From Eucalyptus grandis (Eukaryota; Streptophyta; Magnoliopsida; Myrtales; Myrtaceae): a DNA stretch of 64,000 nt. The notes beneath the pieces were generated by a model that saw only the letters and a program-made list of their open reading frames with translations, searched no databases and was not told the DNA's origin. Position 1 is the first letter of the stretch, and every line of letters starts with the position of its first letter. This document shows, piece by piece, positions 48,496 through 58,937 of this stretch. The stretch is taken from assembly GCF_016545825.1 (NCBI RefSeq), contig NC_052615.1, positions 37,845,516 through 37,909,515 of the forward strand, given 5' to 3'. Both the position numbers and the translations under genes were made by a program.

Positions 48496-50330
48496 CATTT
48501 CCCTGTAAAAATCCTTACTTCAAAGTTTGCCAAACCCATCACTGTTATTGCCCTCATTGACACAGGAGCAAGTTGTTCAATATTAGACACCAAGGTTCTT
48601 CCCAAGAATTCTGACTCCTTACATCCGATATTTCACCCCGGGAGATACTTTCTCCACAAATGTTAGAACCACTCTCGTAATCGTCCGTTCTTCCCTCGGT
48701 GCTCTATAACGGCAAAAATCTTTGGATCGAGACCTTCCCAATAAAGATCGATAATCGGGTGGGACATTATGACTCAAATCTCTCAACTTCGCATCATTCT
48801 GGAAAAGGCCTTAGATATAAAGATCAATTCTCTGAGTTCGTTAATATTCAGAGACTCTTTTCCATTCAGATGAGTCTACTAGATCCAATTATGCAAAAGT
48901 TGTTAGAATCATGTTCAGAATCCCATGCAGAATTCGCTCAAAAGTGTTCCCATCATTTATGGGAGAATCCAGAGTTCTTTGTTTGCCTTCCTTTCAAGAA
49001 AAATGAAGACATAAACCCAACCAGAGCGAGCCACATGGGAATGAAACCAGAACATCTGGTTTTAGCTCAAAGGAATGCTCGGAATTATTGCAACAAGGCC
49101 TTATTGAAATCTCCGATTCACAATGGGCTTGTGAAGCCTTCTATGTCAATAAGCGCACCGAGCAAAATAGAGGAAAAATGAGATTGGTAATCAACTATCA
49201 ACCTCTCAATCTTTTCCTCCAAGATGATAAGTTCCCTTTACCATCTAGAGATTCTCTCTTTAGTGGTCTAACCAAGGCTCACATCTATTCCAAATTCGAC
49301 CTCAAAGCTGGATTTTGGCAATTGGGCATTCATCCTGAAGACAGATCCAAAATAGGATTCTGTATCCCGAACCAACACTTCCAATGGAAAGTTCTTCCTT
49401 TTGGCTTAAAGGTAGCACCATCCCTCTTTCAAAAGGCCATGTGTCGTATCTTCCAACCAATCTTATCAAGTGCAGCCGTCTACATTGACGATATTATTCG
49501 CTCTACAGTCCGATGAGCTTGATCACACCGCCAACTCCTTGAACAGTTTGCGAAATTGTGAAAAAGCATGGTATTATGCTTTCTCAAAGGAAGATGAATA
49601 TTGCCCGACAAATCGAATTTCTTGGTATGCACCTTAACAAAGGTACATACTATCCAGGGCCACATATCGCTCAAGAATTATTGAAGTTTCCTCAAGACAA
49701 CTTCACAACAAAGCAAGTTCAGCAATTCCTTGGGATAATTAATTACCTCAGGGTTTTTGTCCCAAACATTGCAAAGCTTCTGATTCCTTTGCAATCCATG
49801 CTGAATAAGAATTCCCCACCCTGGGGAAAAGCTCAGACCAAAGGAATCGCTGAACTTAAGGAGATTATGCAGAATCTCCCACCATTACAAATACCATCAA
49901 CAGGCAAAAGAATTCTCCAAACTGACGCCAGTGACGAATACTGGGCAGCCGTTCTTTTTGAAGAAATTGATGGTAAGAGACTCCTCTGTGCTCATAAAAG
50001 TGGAAAGTTTTCCCAAGCTGAAATGCATTACCATTCCACTTTCAAAGAAATCTTAGCAGATCAAAAATAGAATAAAAAGTTTGAGTTTCATCTCATCGGC
50101 CACCACTTCCCGGTGGAATTAGACATGGCATCTTTTCCTCGGATGACCAAGTTTAAACAGAAACAGATTCCAAATTCCCAACCGCCGATGGGCTAAATGG
50201 TTCTCAAAATACTCCTTTGAAACTAAGCATATTCCCTGGAAAGAAGAATGTACTTGCTGGTTTCTTATCAAGGCCAAAAGCACCAGCCGAGATCAATATG
50301 TACATCAAGAGACCTGTTTCCATATGCTTA
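48496..50330 (+). pseudogene. caulimovirid-like protease-RT-RNase H, broken (copy 1)
   Basis: Aspartic protease D-T-G codons lie at 48559-48567. RT fragments lie at 48699-49181, 49088-49516 and 49558-50070, in different phases. The catalytic YIDD codons lie at 49481-49492, uninterrupted here. RNase H begins around 49900 with QTDASDEYW, followed by HYHSTFKEILA. At least five frame changes and stops separate the pieces. It is an old integrated copy and not expected to give a product. Some breaks may be sequence errors (see findings). Confidence 0.8.
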
Positions 50331-51330
50331 ATCATGGAGTGAAATACAAAATTGAGAACATCAAAGATTCACAAAGCTGGAAATACCCCCGGGAGATTAT
50401 TCCGTCAAAGAATGACAGTCTTGCTGAGAACCTGGAGAACCTCACGTGGCAAAACCACACAGACCTATTCAGATTCAACGGAGGTTCGATTTTTTTTATC
50501 CTTTTGGGTTAAATATGAATTATCCATTCATTCATCCGCTTGTCTGGAAGGAAGATGACTTCCCTGAATAGCTCAAAACGTTATTGTGGTACTTAACCAA
50601 TAAGTACCTAATAGCTTTTGAAATTCCAACCAGAATATTCATTGCCAACCTCACAAGGATATTCCTGCTCGGAAGAAACATCGAAAAAGAATGCGATAGA
50701 AATCTTTTAGATTTTCTAAACGGTTCTATCATCCTACATGTTGGAAACAAGACTTGGAAAAATAATTGAGATCCATGACGCCGAATCCTGAAGTCCACAC
50801 CATCCTGTTTTTTCGACGTTCATGGAACTTTTGCAGAAATAGGAACCACATCCTATAAACCTAACTTGAATAGCCGAGAAACCCGGATTTACAAATCTTA
50901 TCCTAGATCTGTTCGACTTTGTGAACATGAATATCGAGAACTCCAGAGAATCCTATGCCAAGAAAACAAGACCATCCCCGAAGATGTTTGGAATAATGTA
51001 CCCACTACGTGGAATCATTATGACCTAGCACCAGAAGCTAAGGAAGCACTCGAACAATACAGACAAGCCACATCGTCCCAAGAGCCTGAGATGACAAGCG
51101 AAGATGACATTGTCCAATCCACCCAGGACCCCTATGCACGCTTTGGAGGACCACTGTCCCAGGATCCCTACGAACAATTCCAAAGCATGGACACATCTTT
51201 CTATGCACAGCCATCCAACTGGCCTTAGCCGAGAATTCCCGACCCTCATGAAAATGAAAATACAAATTGGGCTGAAGAAGAGGCATCACATTGGGCTCAT
51301 GAAGAAGCATCCTCATCACAAAGGCTGAAT
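50324..51330 (+). pseudogene. downstream frame of the caulimovirid-like element, broken (copy 1)
   Basis: Open pieces at 50324-50512, 50584-50769 and 50866-51228. The last piece is Glu/Gln/Asp-rich (EALEQYRQATSSQEPE) and ends in a repeated PYARF/PYEQF pattern. No known domain recognised. In particular there is no integrase and no movement-protein motif. Confidence 0.55.
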
Positions 51331-51460
51331 CAAATCCTTTCACCTGAAGACCTTGAAGCCCTTGAACAGAAATACGAGGCACATCTCCTAAAAGACAGCT
51401 CGAATGACTCAGTTTGTAGCTACAATGCTCGTGATGGACGAGACCGTTGAGTCCGTACAA

Positions 51461-51720
51461 TTTTACTGTAGCAAGGTCACTGTTCACTTTTACTGTAGCA
51501 CTAGGTTAGGGAAAGTACTGTTCACAGTACAGTTACTGTTCATAGTGTGCGAATAATTCCCTTCCGAAAGTTTTCGGTGCCTCTGTTTGTATCTGGACCC
51601 GTGAGCTAGGTCCCTGTGTGTGTCCTTGTGACCTCTTATTGCCTATAAAAGGCAAGGAGGGTGTAATGTTTTGGGCAGAGTCCCCTGAAGTAAAGTGTGT
51701 GCTTTGTGAAAATCTCCCCA
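51461..51720 (+). promoter_or_regulatory. intergenic promoter region of the caulimovirid-like array
   Basis: TATAAAAG at 51644-51651. Upstream lie two direct repeats of ttttactgtagca (51461-51473, 51488-51500) and 'tactgttca' words (51516, 51534). It sits between the last frame of copy 1 and the first of copy 2, where a pararetrovirus full-length transcript promoter is expected. Confidence 0.55.
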
Positions 51721-52055
51721 TGGCTTTCTAATTTCCTCTTCTTCTCCAGCCTGGTAGGATCCTTCAAGAAATGCAGCTTGGGTAGGTTGGAAACGTTTCC
51801 ATCCTGGCATCTCTGAGTGTCTCTAGGCTCTGAACTAAAGGGCGAGTGGTTTTCTGTTAAAAGGCTGTCCCTGAAGGGCTTGAACGGGGTTGTTCGCCTA
51901 CTGTGGGATGCATATCTACAAGAAATTTACTCTCCTTCCCTGGTTCTAAGTCTAGGTCCATTCATGGATTCCTCAGTATCCCTCTCCTCTTCTTCATCCT
52001 TCTCAATTCCTACAGTTGATTCCCTCCCCATTGCACCAGTAACTTCATCAATATT

Positions 52056-52954
52056 TGATATTGCTAGTATAAGTACCTAGAGGGGGGTGAATAGGTTTAT
52101 AAAAATTTCTTGAAGATTTCACAATACTTAGACAGATGAAGGATTTAAAAAAATCAATCGTAAGACTGAGTAAAGGAAAGAGAGAATTGAACACGCGGTT
52201 TATAGTGGTTCGGCTTGATGCAAGCCTACGTCCACTCTTTCGCACCGACAGCCGATTGGCTGGATTCCACTATGAACAAAGAGATGTTACAAGAGTGTTG
52301 ATCTTCCTTGATTTCTCGATGTAGATGATCTACTACACTCGCTCAAGGTATCACCAAGTATAAACACTCTCTGTGTATACAATTTCGCTCAAACCGTATC
52401 GACTAACAATCAAGGTTCTTCGACTGGAATTTTTCTATCAATCACACACTTAAATCAACTAGAACGTCTTCCTTTTATACTCCTTTATGCCTTCATAGCC
52501 GTTGGCACTTACCAAAGGAATTCCTCCAATCTACCCGTTGGACGGAATCAATTAAGAAGATCATCCGAGCTATTTAAGGAATCGATGATAGCCCATCAAT
52601 CTGTTCGCCCATACAATCGGGATCTTGGTTTCCAAGAATAGAACATTCCAAGAATGTTTCGTCAAACATTGGATCTTCAATTGATCTTAGATAAGAATCA
52701 AAGAATCCGAAATGATTATCCAACCAAGGGATCTTTTCCAGAGGATAGGATCGAATCCTCAACCATATACTTAGGCTTCGGATTTCCTTCGTCACTGGAT
52801 TAGAAAGACTGTCAGTGAGAATAGTCTTGAGTCTTGAGTCTTGAGTCTTGAGTCTTGAGTCTTGAGTCTTGAGTCTTTAAACTGTCGACATCCAGACTAG
52901 ACTGATAGAAATGTTTTGTCAGCTTCAAAATATTCTGGAAAGATTTCTCCAACA
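52056..52954 (-). mobile_element. solo LTR of a Ty1/copia element, inverted, with 5-bp TSD
   Basis: 899 bp, reverse-complement match of the LTR at 57962-58875 (begins tgatattgctag, ends tctccaaca). Target duplication atatt at 52051-52055 and 52955-52959. It splits the N-terminal part of the coat-protein-like frame. It holds seven full copies of the heptamer gtcttga at 52824-52872. Confidence 0.9.
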
Positions 52955-52960
52955 ATATTT

Positions 52961-54134
52961 ATGGCTGATCCTCCAGATGATGATATGGAATCAAATTATT
53001 CTGACCCAGAGATTGGTCAAACAAGCAACCCTGCTCAGCACGTGTCCATAGCATCAAAACAATTCTTCACCATTGATGATATTCCTTATCACAAATGGCC
53101 GATAAGGCTTGAAGAATTTCATACTTGGTTGAATACCCAGTCTATCACCAACCATGATATGAATGACGTTTTGTACAACTTTGTTACAAGATTCATAGGA
53201 AGCTTGAAGCTGCAGTGGCAATCAATTTCAACAATACCAGATTCATTTTCGATGTCACCAAATTTCAGCCATGCCATCACTCTCTTATACCATGTCTTTG
53301 TGGGAAAACCCGGTGATCTCATAGAGATAAAAAGAAGAGAGTTCTTCGAAAGACGATGCTGCTCCCTCCAGAAGAAACATCTTGATAAGCATTATCGAAT
53401 AATGCTTCAAATCTTTTATCAAGTCGGAGCGAGATCCAAATCAAGCATGTTTTCCTTACTTCCATCCCGAAAGAACTATCCCAAATGGTTGAAAGATCGT
53501 TCTTTGGAAAACAAAGGCGAGTACAAGATATTCCCTTGGGAGAAATACAGCAAGAAGTCCATCTATGCCTAGAAGAATTGTGCTTAAAGCGCCAGATGGT
53601 CCGTGCCCATCACGTACGACAAGCGCCTTGAATCGCCTTGCTCCCGCCAGAGCTGAAAATTAAATGCTCCAAGAAAGACGTGATGGTACATGTGGCAAGT
53701 ATTCTCGGAAGAAGAAACACTATAAGAAGTTTTGGATAAAGAAATCCAAACATGGCTCCAAGCACTTCCGGAAAAAGAAGAAATGGCGATACCTACGCAA
53801 AAGGAAGGATCGCACAAGCCACAAGAAATCAAATCGTTGCTACATTTGCAATCAGAAAGGACATTTTGCCAAAAACTGTCCTCAAGCAAGAAAAGGTCAG
53901 AATCATCTAATTCATCACATTGAGAATGAAATAGGTATCTCTCTTGAAAATGATGATATTGAATCCCTATTCTCTGCTGATGAAGAGCCATCTGAACAAA
54001 CTTTTTGTGCCGTTCCCTCTTACCAAACTTCCAGTGACACTGAGTCAGATTCAGAGTCTGAAGATATTTTCCATATATCCCCATCATCCCAAGAACCAAA
54101 CCTTGACATATTTTCAAGTCAAACTCACTGTTCC
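52961..54134 (+). pseudogene. caulimovirid-like coat protein with CCHC zinc knuckle (copy 2)
   Basis: Frame 52961-53572 begins MADPPDDDMESNYSDPE and has an acidic start and an aromatic-rich middle (FHTWLNTQ). After a frame change, 53664-54134 has a Lys/Arg-rich run and then CYICNQKGHFAKNC (about 53838-53880), a C-x2-C-x4-H-x4-C knuckle. An acidic Ser/Glu region leads into the protease. The layout is that of a caulimovirid coat protein fused to Pol. The native start may lie before the solo LTR, near 51965. Confidence 0.7.
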
Positions 54135-56915
54135 CATTTCCCTGTAAAAATCCTTACTTCAAAGTTTGCCAAACCCATCACTGTTATTGCCCTCATTGAC
54201 ACAGGAGCAAGTTGTTCAATATTAGACACCAAGGTTCTTCCTGAAGAATTCTGGACTCCTTACATCCGATATTTCAATTTTGCTTCAGGAGATACTTTCT
54301 CCACAAATGTTAGAACCACTCCTGTAACTGTCTAGTTCTTCCCTCAGTGCTCTATAACGGCAAAAATCTTTGGATCAGACCTTCCCAATAAAGATCTAAT
54401 AATCGGGTGGGACATTATGACTCAAATCTCTCAACTTCGCATCATTCCTGGAAAATGCCTTAGATATAAAGATCAATTCTCTGAGTTCGTTAATATTCAG
54501 AGACTCTTTTCCATTCAGATGAGTCTACTAGATCCAATTATGCAAAAGTTGTTAGAATCATGTTCAGAATCCCATGCGGGAATTCGCTCAAAAGTGTTCC
54601 CATCATTTATGGGAGAATCCAGAGTTCTTTGTTTGCCTTCCTTTCAAGAAAAATGAAGACATAAACCCAACCAGAGCGAGCCACATGGGAATGAAACCAG
54701 AACATCTGGTTTTAGCTCAAAGGGAATGCTCGGAATTATTGCAACAAGGCCTTGTTGAAATCTCCGATTCACAATGGGCTTGTGAAGCCTTCTATGTCAA
54801 TAAGCGCGCCGAGCAAAATAGAGGAAAAATGAGATTGGTAATCAACTATCAACCTCTCAATCTTTTCCTCCAAGATGATAAGTTCCCTTTACCATCTAGA
54901 GATTCTCTCTTTAGTGGTCTAACCAAGGCCCACATCTATTCCAAATTCGACCTCAAAGCTGGATTTTGGCAATTGGGCATTCATCCTGAAGACAGATCCA
55001 AAATAGGATTCTGTATCCCGAACCAGCACTTCCAATGGAAAGTTCTTCCTTTTGGCTTAAAGGTAGCACCATCCCTCTTTCAAAAGGCCATGTGTCGTAT
55101 CTTCCAACCAATCTTATCAAGTGCAGCCGTCTGAGATAGCTAGTATAAACACCTAGAGGGGGGTGAATAGGTGCACAAACAATTTGTCGAGATACAGAAG
55201 CGATTCTTGGCAAACGATAGAAAGGAAATTCTCTCTTGATTAACAAAATGAAATACGATCGAGGTAGAGAGAGTGAGGAAGAGAAAATTGAACACAGGAT
55301 TTATAGTGGTTCGGCTTATTCCAAGCCTACGTCCACTCTTCCGCAAGACGACAGCCATCGGCTGGATTTCACTATGATCAAAAGAGAAGTTACAGCACAA
55401 CTTTGCCTTGATTCCAAGGTGTAGATGTTCTTTCACACCTCCTCAAGGTTTCTCACAAATATAGACTCTCTTTTGTATACAAGTATTTGCTCAAAGGAAT
55501 TGTCTAAACAAAAGGAGCTTCGAGACTTTGGAATTCTTCTATCTCGCACACCTCGAACAACTAAGAACGTCTTCCTTATATACTCCTTTATGCCATCATA
55601 CCCATTGGCACTTACCAAAGGAATTCCTCCAATCTACCCGTTGGACGGAATCAATTAGGAAGATTGTTCGAGCTATTAAAGGAACGTGTTGATAGCCCAT
55701 CAATCCTGTTCGCCCATACAATCAGGATCTCAGTTTCCATAAGTAGAACCTTCCAATAATATTTAGACAATCATCGAATCTTCAATCATCGAATCAATCT
55801 CAATCAATAAAAGGATTATGTTACGTCTTTTCCAGCCACGAGGTCTTCTCCAGATGATAAGGTTAAATCCTTAACGAAACATTTAGTTCTGGATAGCTTT
55901 TCTTCAACGGATTAGAGACTGTCAATGAGGATAGACTTTGAGTCTTGAGTCTGGCTGTTCGGAGGTCTTCAGACTTTAAATAACAGAGTCTGCAAGCCTT
56001 CAGACTAGACTGATAGAAACGTTTTGTCAACTTCAAAACACTTCAAGAAGATTTCTCCAACACCGTCTACATTGACGATATTCTGCTCTATAGTCCCGAT
56101 GAGCAGTCACACTGCCAACTCCTTGAGCAGTTTGCAGAAATTGTGAAAAAACATGGTATTATGCTTTCTCAAAGGAAGATGAATATTGCCCAGACAGAAA
56201 TCGAATTTCTTGGTATGCACCTTAACAAAGGTACATACTATCCAGGGCCACATATCACTCAAGAATTATTGAAGTTTCCTCAAGACAACTTCACAACAAA
56301 GCAAGTTCAGCAATTCTTTGGGATAATTAATTACCTCAGGGTTTTTGTCCCAAACATTGCAAAGCTTCTGATTCCTTTGCAATCCATGCTGAAGAAGAAT
56401 TCCCCACCCTGGGGAAAAGCTTAGACCAAAGGAGTCGTTGAACTTAAGGAGATTATGCAGAATCTCCCACCATTACAAATACCATCGACAGGCAAAAGAA
56501 TTCTCCAAACTGACGCCAGTGACGAATACTGGGCAGCCGTTCTTTTTGAAGAAATTGATGGTAAGAGACTCCTCTGTGCTCATAAAAGTGGAAAGTTTTC
56601 CCAAGCTGAAATGCATTACCATTCCACTTTCAAAGAAATCTTAGCAGTCAAAAATAGAATAAAAAAGTTTGAGTTTCATCTCATCGGCCACCACTTCCTG
56701 GTGGAATTAGACATGGCATCTTTTCCTCAGATGACCAAGTTTAAACAGAAACAGATTCCAAATTCCCAACTGCTTCGATGGGCTAAATGGTTCTCAAAAT
56801 ACTCCTTTGAAACTAAGCATATTCCTGGAAAGAAGAATGTACTTGCTGGTTTCTTATCAAGGCCAAAAGCACCAGCCGAGATCAATATGTACATCAAGAG
56901 ACCTGCTTTCCATAT
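54134..56915 (+). pseudogene. caulimovirid-like protease-RT-RNase H, split by a solo LTR (copy 2)
   Basis: Protease D-T-G codons lie at 54198-54206. RT fingers/palm lie up to 55131, ending immediately before the catalytic box. The box and the remainder of RT resume at 56063 after the LTR. RNase H follows from about 56500 (QTDASDEYW; HYHSTFKEILAVKNRI) to the FLSRPK tail near 56870. Stop codons (for example near 54335 and 56423) and small indels also break it. Confidence 0.82.
55132..56062 (-). mobile_element. solo LTR of a Ty1/copia element, inverted, inside RT, with 5-bp TSD
   Basis: 931 bp (starts tgagatagctag, ends tctccaaca). Target duplication ccgtc at 55127-55131 and 56063-56067. Same LTR family as 52056-52954 but clearly diverged, with only about two copies of the heptamer. 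It lands one codon before the RT active-site box. Confidence 0.9.
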
Positions 56916-57961
56916 GCTTAATCATGGAGTGAAATACAAAATTGAGAACATCAAAGATTCACAAAGCTGGAAATACCCCCGGGAGATTATTCCGTCAAAG
57001 AATGACAGTCTTGCTGAGAACCTGGAGAACCTCACGTGGCAAAACCACACGAGACCTATTCGAGATTCAACGGAGGTTCGATTTTTTTATCCTTTTGGGT
57101 TAAATATGAATTATCCATTCATTCATCCGCTTGTCTGGAAGGAAGATGACTTCCCTGAATAGCTCAAAACGTTATTGTGGTACTTAACCAATAAGTACCT
57201 AATAGCTTTTGAAATTCCAACCAGAATATTCATTGCCAACCTCACAAGGATATTCTTGCTCGGAAGAAACATCGAAAAAGAATGCGATAGAAATCTTTTA
57301 GATTTTCTAAACTGGTTCTATCATCCTACATGTTGGAAACAAGACTTGGAAAAATAATTGAGATCCATGACGCCGAATCCTGAAGTCCACACCATCCTGT
57401 TTTTCCGACGTCCATGGAACTTTGCAGAAATAATGGTAGTATTCTCGATGCACCATTAGAAATAGGAACCACATCCTATAAACCTAACTTGAATAGCCGA
57501 GAAGCCCGGATTTACAAATCTTATCCTAGATCTGTTCGACTTTGTGAACATGAATATCGAGAACTCCAGAGAATCATATGCCAAGAAAACAAGACCATCC
57601 CCGAAGATGTTTGGAATAATGTACCCACTATGTGAGATCATTATGACCTAGCACCAGAAGCTAAGGAAGCACTCGAACAATACAGACAAGCCACATCGTC
57701 CCAAGAGCCTGAGATGACAAGCGAAGATGACATTGTCCAATCCACCCAGGACCCCTATGCACGCTTTGGAGGACCACTGTCCCAGGATCCCTACGAACAA
57801 TTCCAAAGCATGGACACATCTTTCTATGCACACCATCCAACCGGCCTTAGCCGAGAATTCCCGACCCTCATGAAAATGAAAATACAAACGGGCTGAAGAA
57901 GAGGCATCACATTGGGCTCATGAAGAAGCATCCTCATCACGAAGGCTGAATCAAATCCTTT
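56916..57961 (+). pseudogene. downstream frame of the caulimovirid-like element, broken (copy 2)
   Basis: Open pieces at 56916-57162, 57175-57357, 57414-57635 and 57714-57896, matching copy 1. No domain recognised. Cut at 57961 by the copia insertion. Confidence 0.55.
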
Positions 57962-58875
57962 TGTTGGAGAAATCTTTCCAGAATATTTTGAAGCTGACAA
58001 AACGTTTCTATCAGTCTAGTCTGGATAAATACATACCTTCTGTTTAGAGTCTGAAGACTTTCAGATCACCGACTCAAAGACTCAAGACTCAAGACTCAAG
58101 ACTATTCTCATTGACAGTTTTTTCTAATCCAGTGACGAAGGCAATCCAGAGTCGAAGTATTTGGTTGAGGATTTAATCCTATCCTCTGGAGAAGATCTCT
58201 TGGCTGGATAAACATAACGGATTCTTTTATTCGTAATCAAGATCGTTTGAAGATCCGATGGTCGACGAAATATTCTTGGAAGGTTCTATTCTTGGAAACC
58301 AAGATCCTGATTGTATGGGCGAACAAGATTGATGGGCTATCGTCAGGTTCCTTTAATAGCTCGAATGATCTTCTTGATTGATTCCGTCCAACGGGTAGAT
58401 TGGAGGAATTCCTTTGGTAAGTGCCAACGGGTATGATGGCATAAAGGAGTATAAAAGGAAGACATTCTAGTTGCTTTAGTGCATGACATATAGAGAAATT
58501 CCAGAGTCTGAAGCACCTTGATTATTAGTCGATACATTTTGAGAGAAATTGTATACACAAAGAGTGTCTATACTTAGTGATACCTTGAGCGAGTGTGGTA
58601 GATCATCTACACCAAGAAATCAAGGGAGAACATCGCTGTAACATCTCTTTGTTCATAGTGGAATCCAGCTAATAGGTCATCGGTGCGAAAGAGTGGACGT
58701 AGGCTTGAAATAAGCCGAACCACTATAAACCGCGTGTTCAATTTTCTCTTCTCTCAGTCCTACTTTGATTATTGTTTGTCTCAAATCTATCAACTGTCTG
58801 TTATTGTGAAATTATCGAGAAAAATGATTTATATACCTATTCACCCCTCTCTAGGTACGTATACTAGCTATATCA
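57962..58875 (+). repeat. 5' LTR of the copia element
   Basis: Starts tgttggagaaatc and ends ctatatca (TG...CA). Inverted relatives are the two solo LTRs in this window. Contains about four copies of the heptamer tcaagac near 58074-58103. Confidence 0.85.
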
Positions 58876-58877
58876 AT

Positions 58878-58889
58878 TGGTATCAGAGC
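58878..58889 (+). promoter_or_regulatory. primer-binding site (tRNA-iMet type)
   Basis: TGGTATCAGAGC two bases after the LTR end. This is the standard plant copia primer site complementary to initiator methionine tRNA. Confidence 0.88.
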
Positions 58890-58937
58890 TCGTGTACTCA
58901 CTTTATTTGAAGTCTTTTACTTCAGAGTAAAAGATCC

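Larger units (their letters stand above)
48496..51460 (+). mobile_element. endogenous caulimovirid-like element, copy 1 (5'-truncated)
   Basis: It begins abruptly inside the protease region, at the same base order as 54134, and runs through RT, RNase H and a downstream frame to the intergenic promoter. It has no LTR, integrase or chromodomain. The RT-RNase H order and the RT wording (KFDLKAGFWQ, PFGLKVAPSLFQ) are of the Caulimoviridae type. Copy 1 joins copy 2 head to tail. Many small indels break the frame. Confidence 0.78.
51652..57961 (+). mobile_element. endogenous caulimovirid-like element, copy 2 (interrupted)
   Basis: Leader, coat-protein-like frame with zinc knuckle, protease, RT, RNase H and downstream frame, in that order. 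It is interrupted by solo LTRs at 52056-52954 and 55132-56062. It is cut at its right end by the copia element starting at 57962; in copy 1 the sequence continues past the equivalent point without interruption. Confidence 0.8.

Noticed and set aside
48496..57961. Reading the array as a Ty3/gypsy LTR retrotransposon
   Set aside because: No integrase after RNase H, no LTR pair, no primer site seen, and the RT wording is caulimovirid-like.
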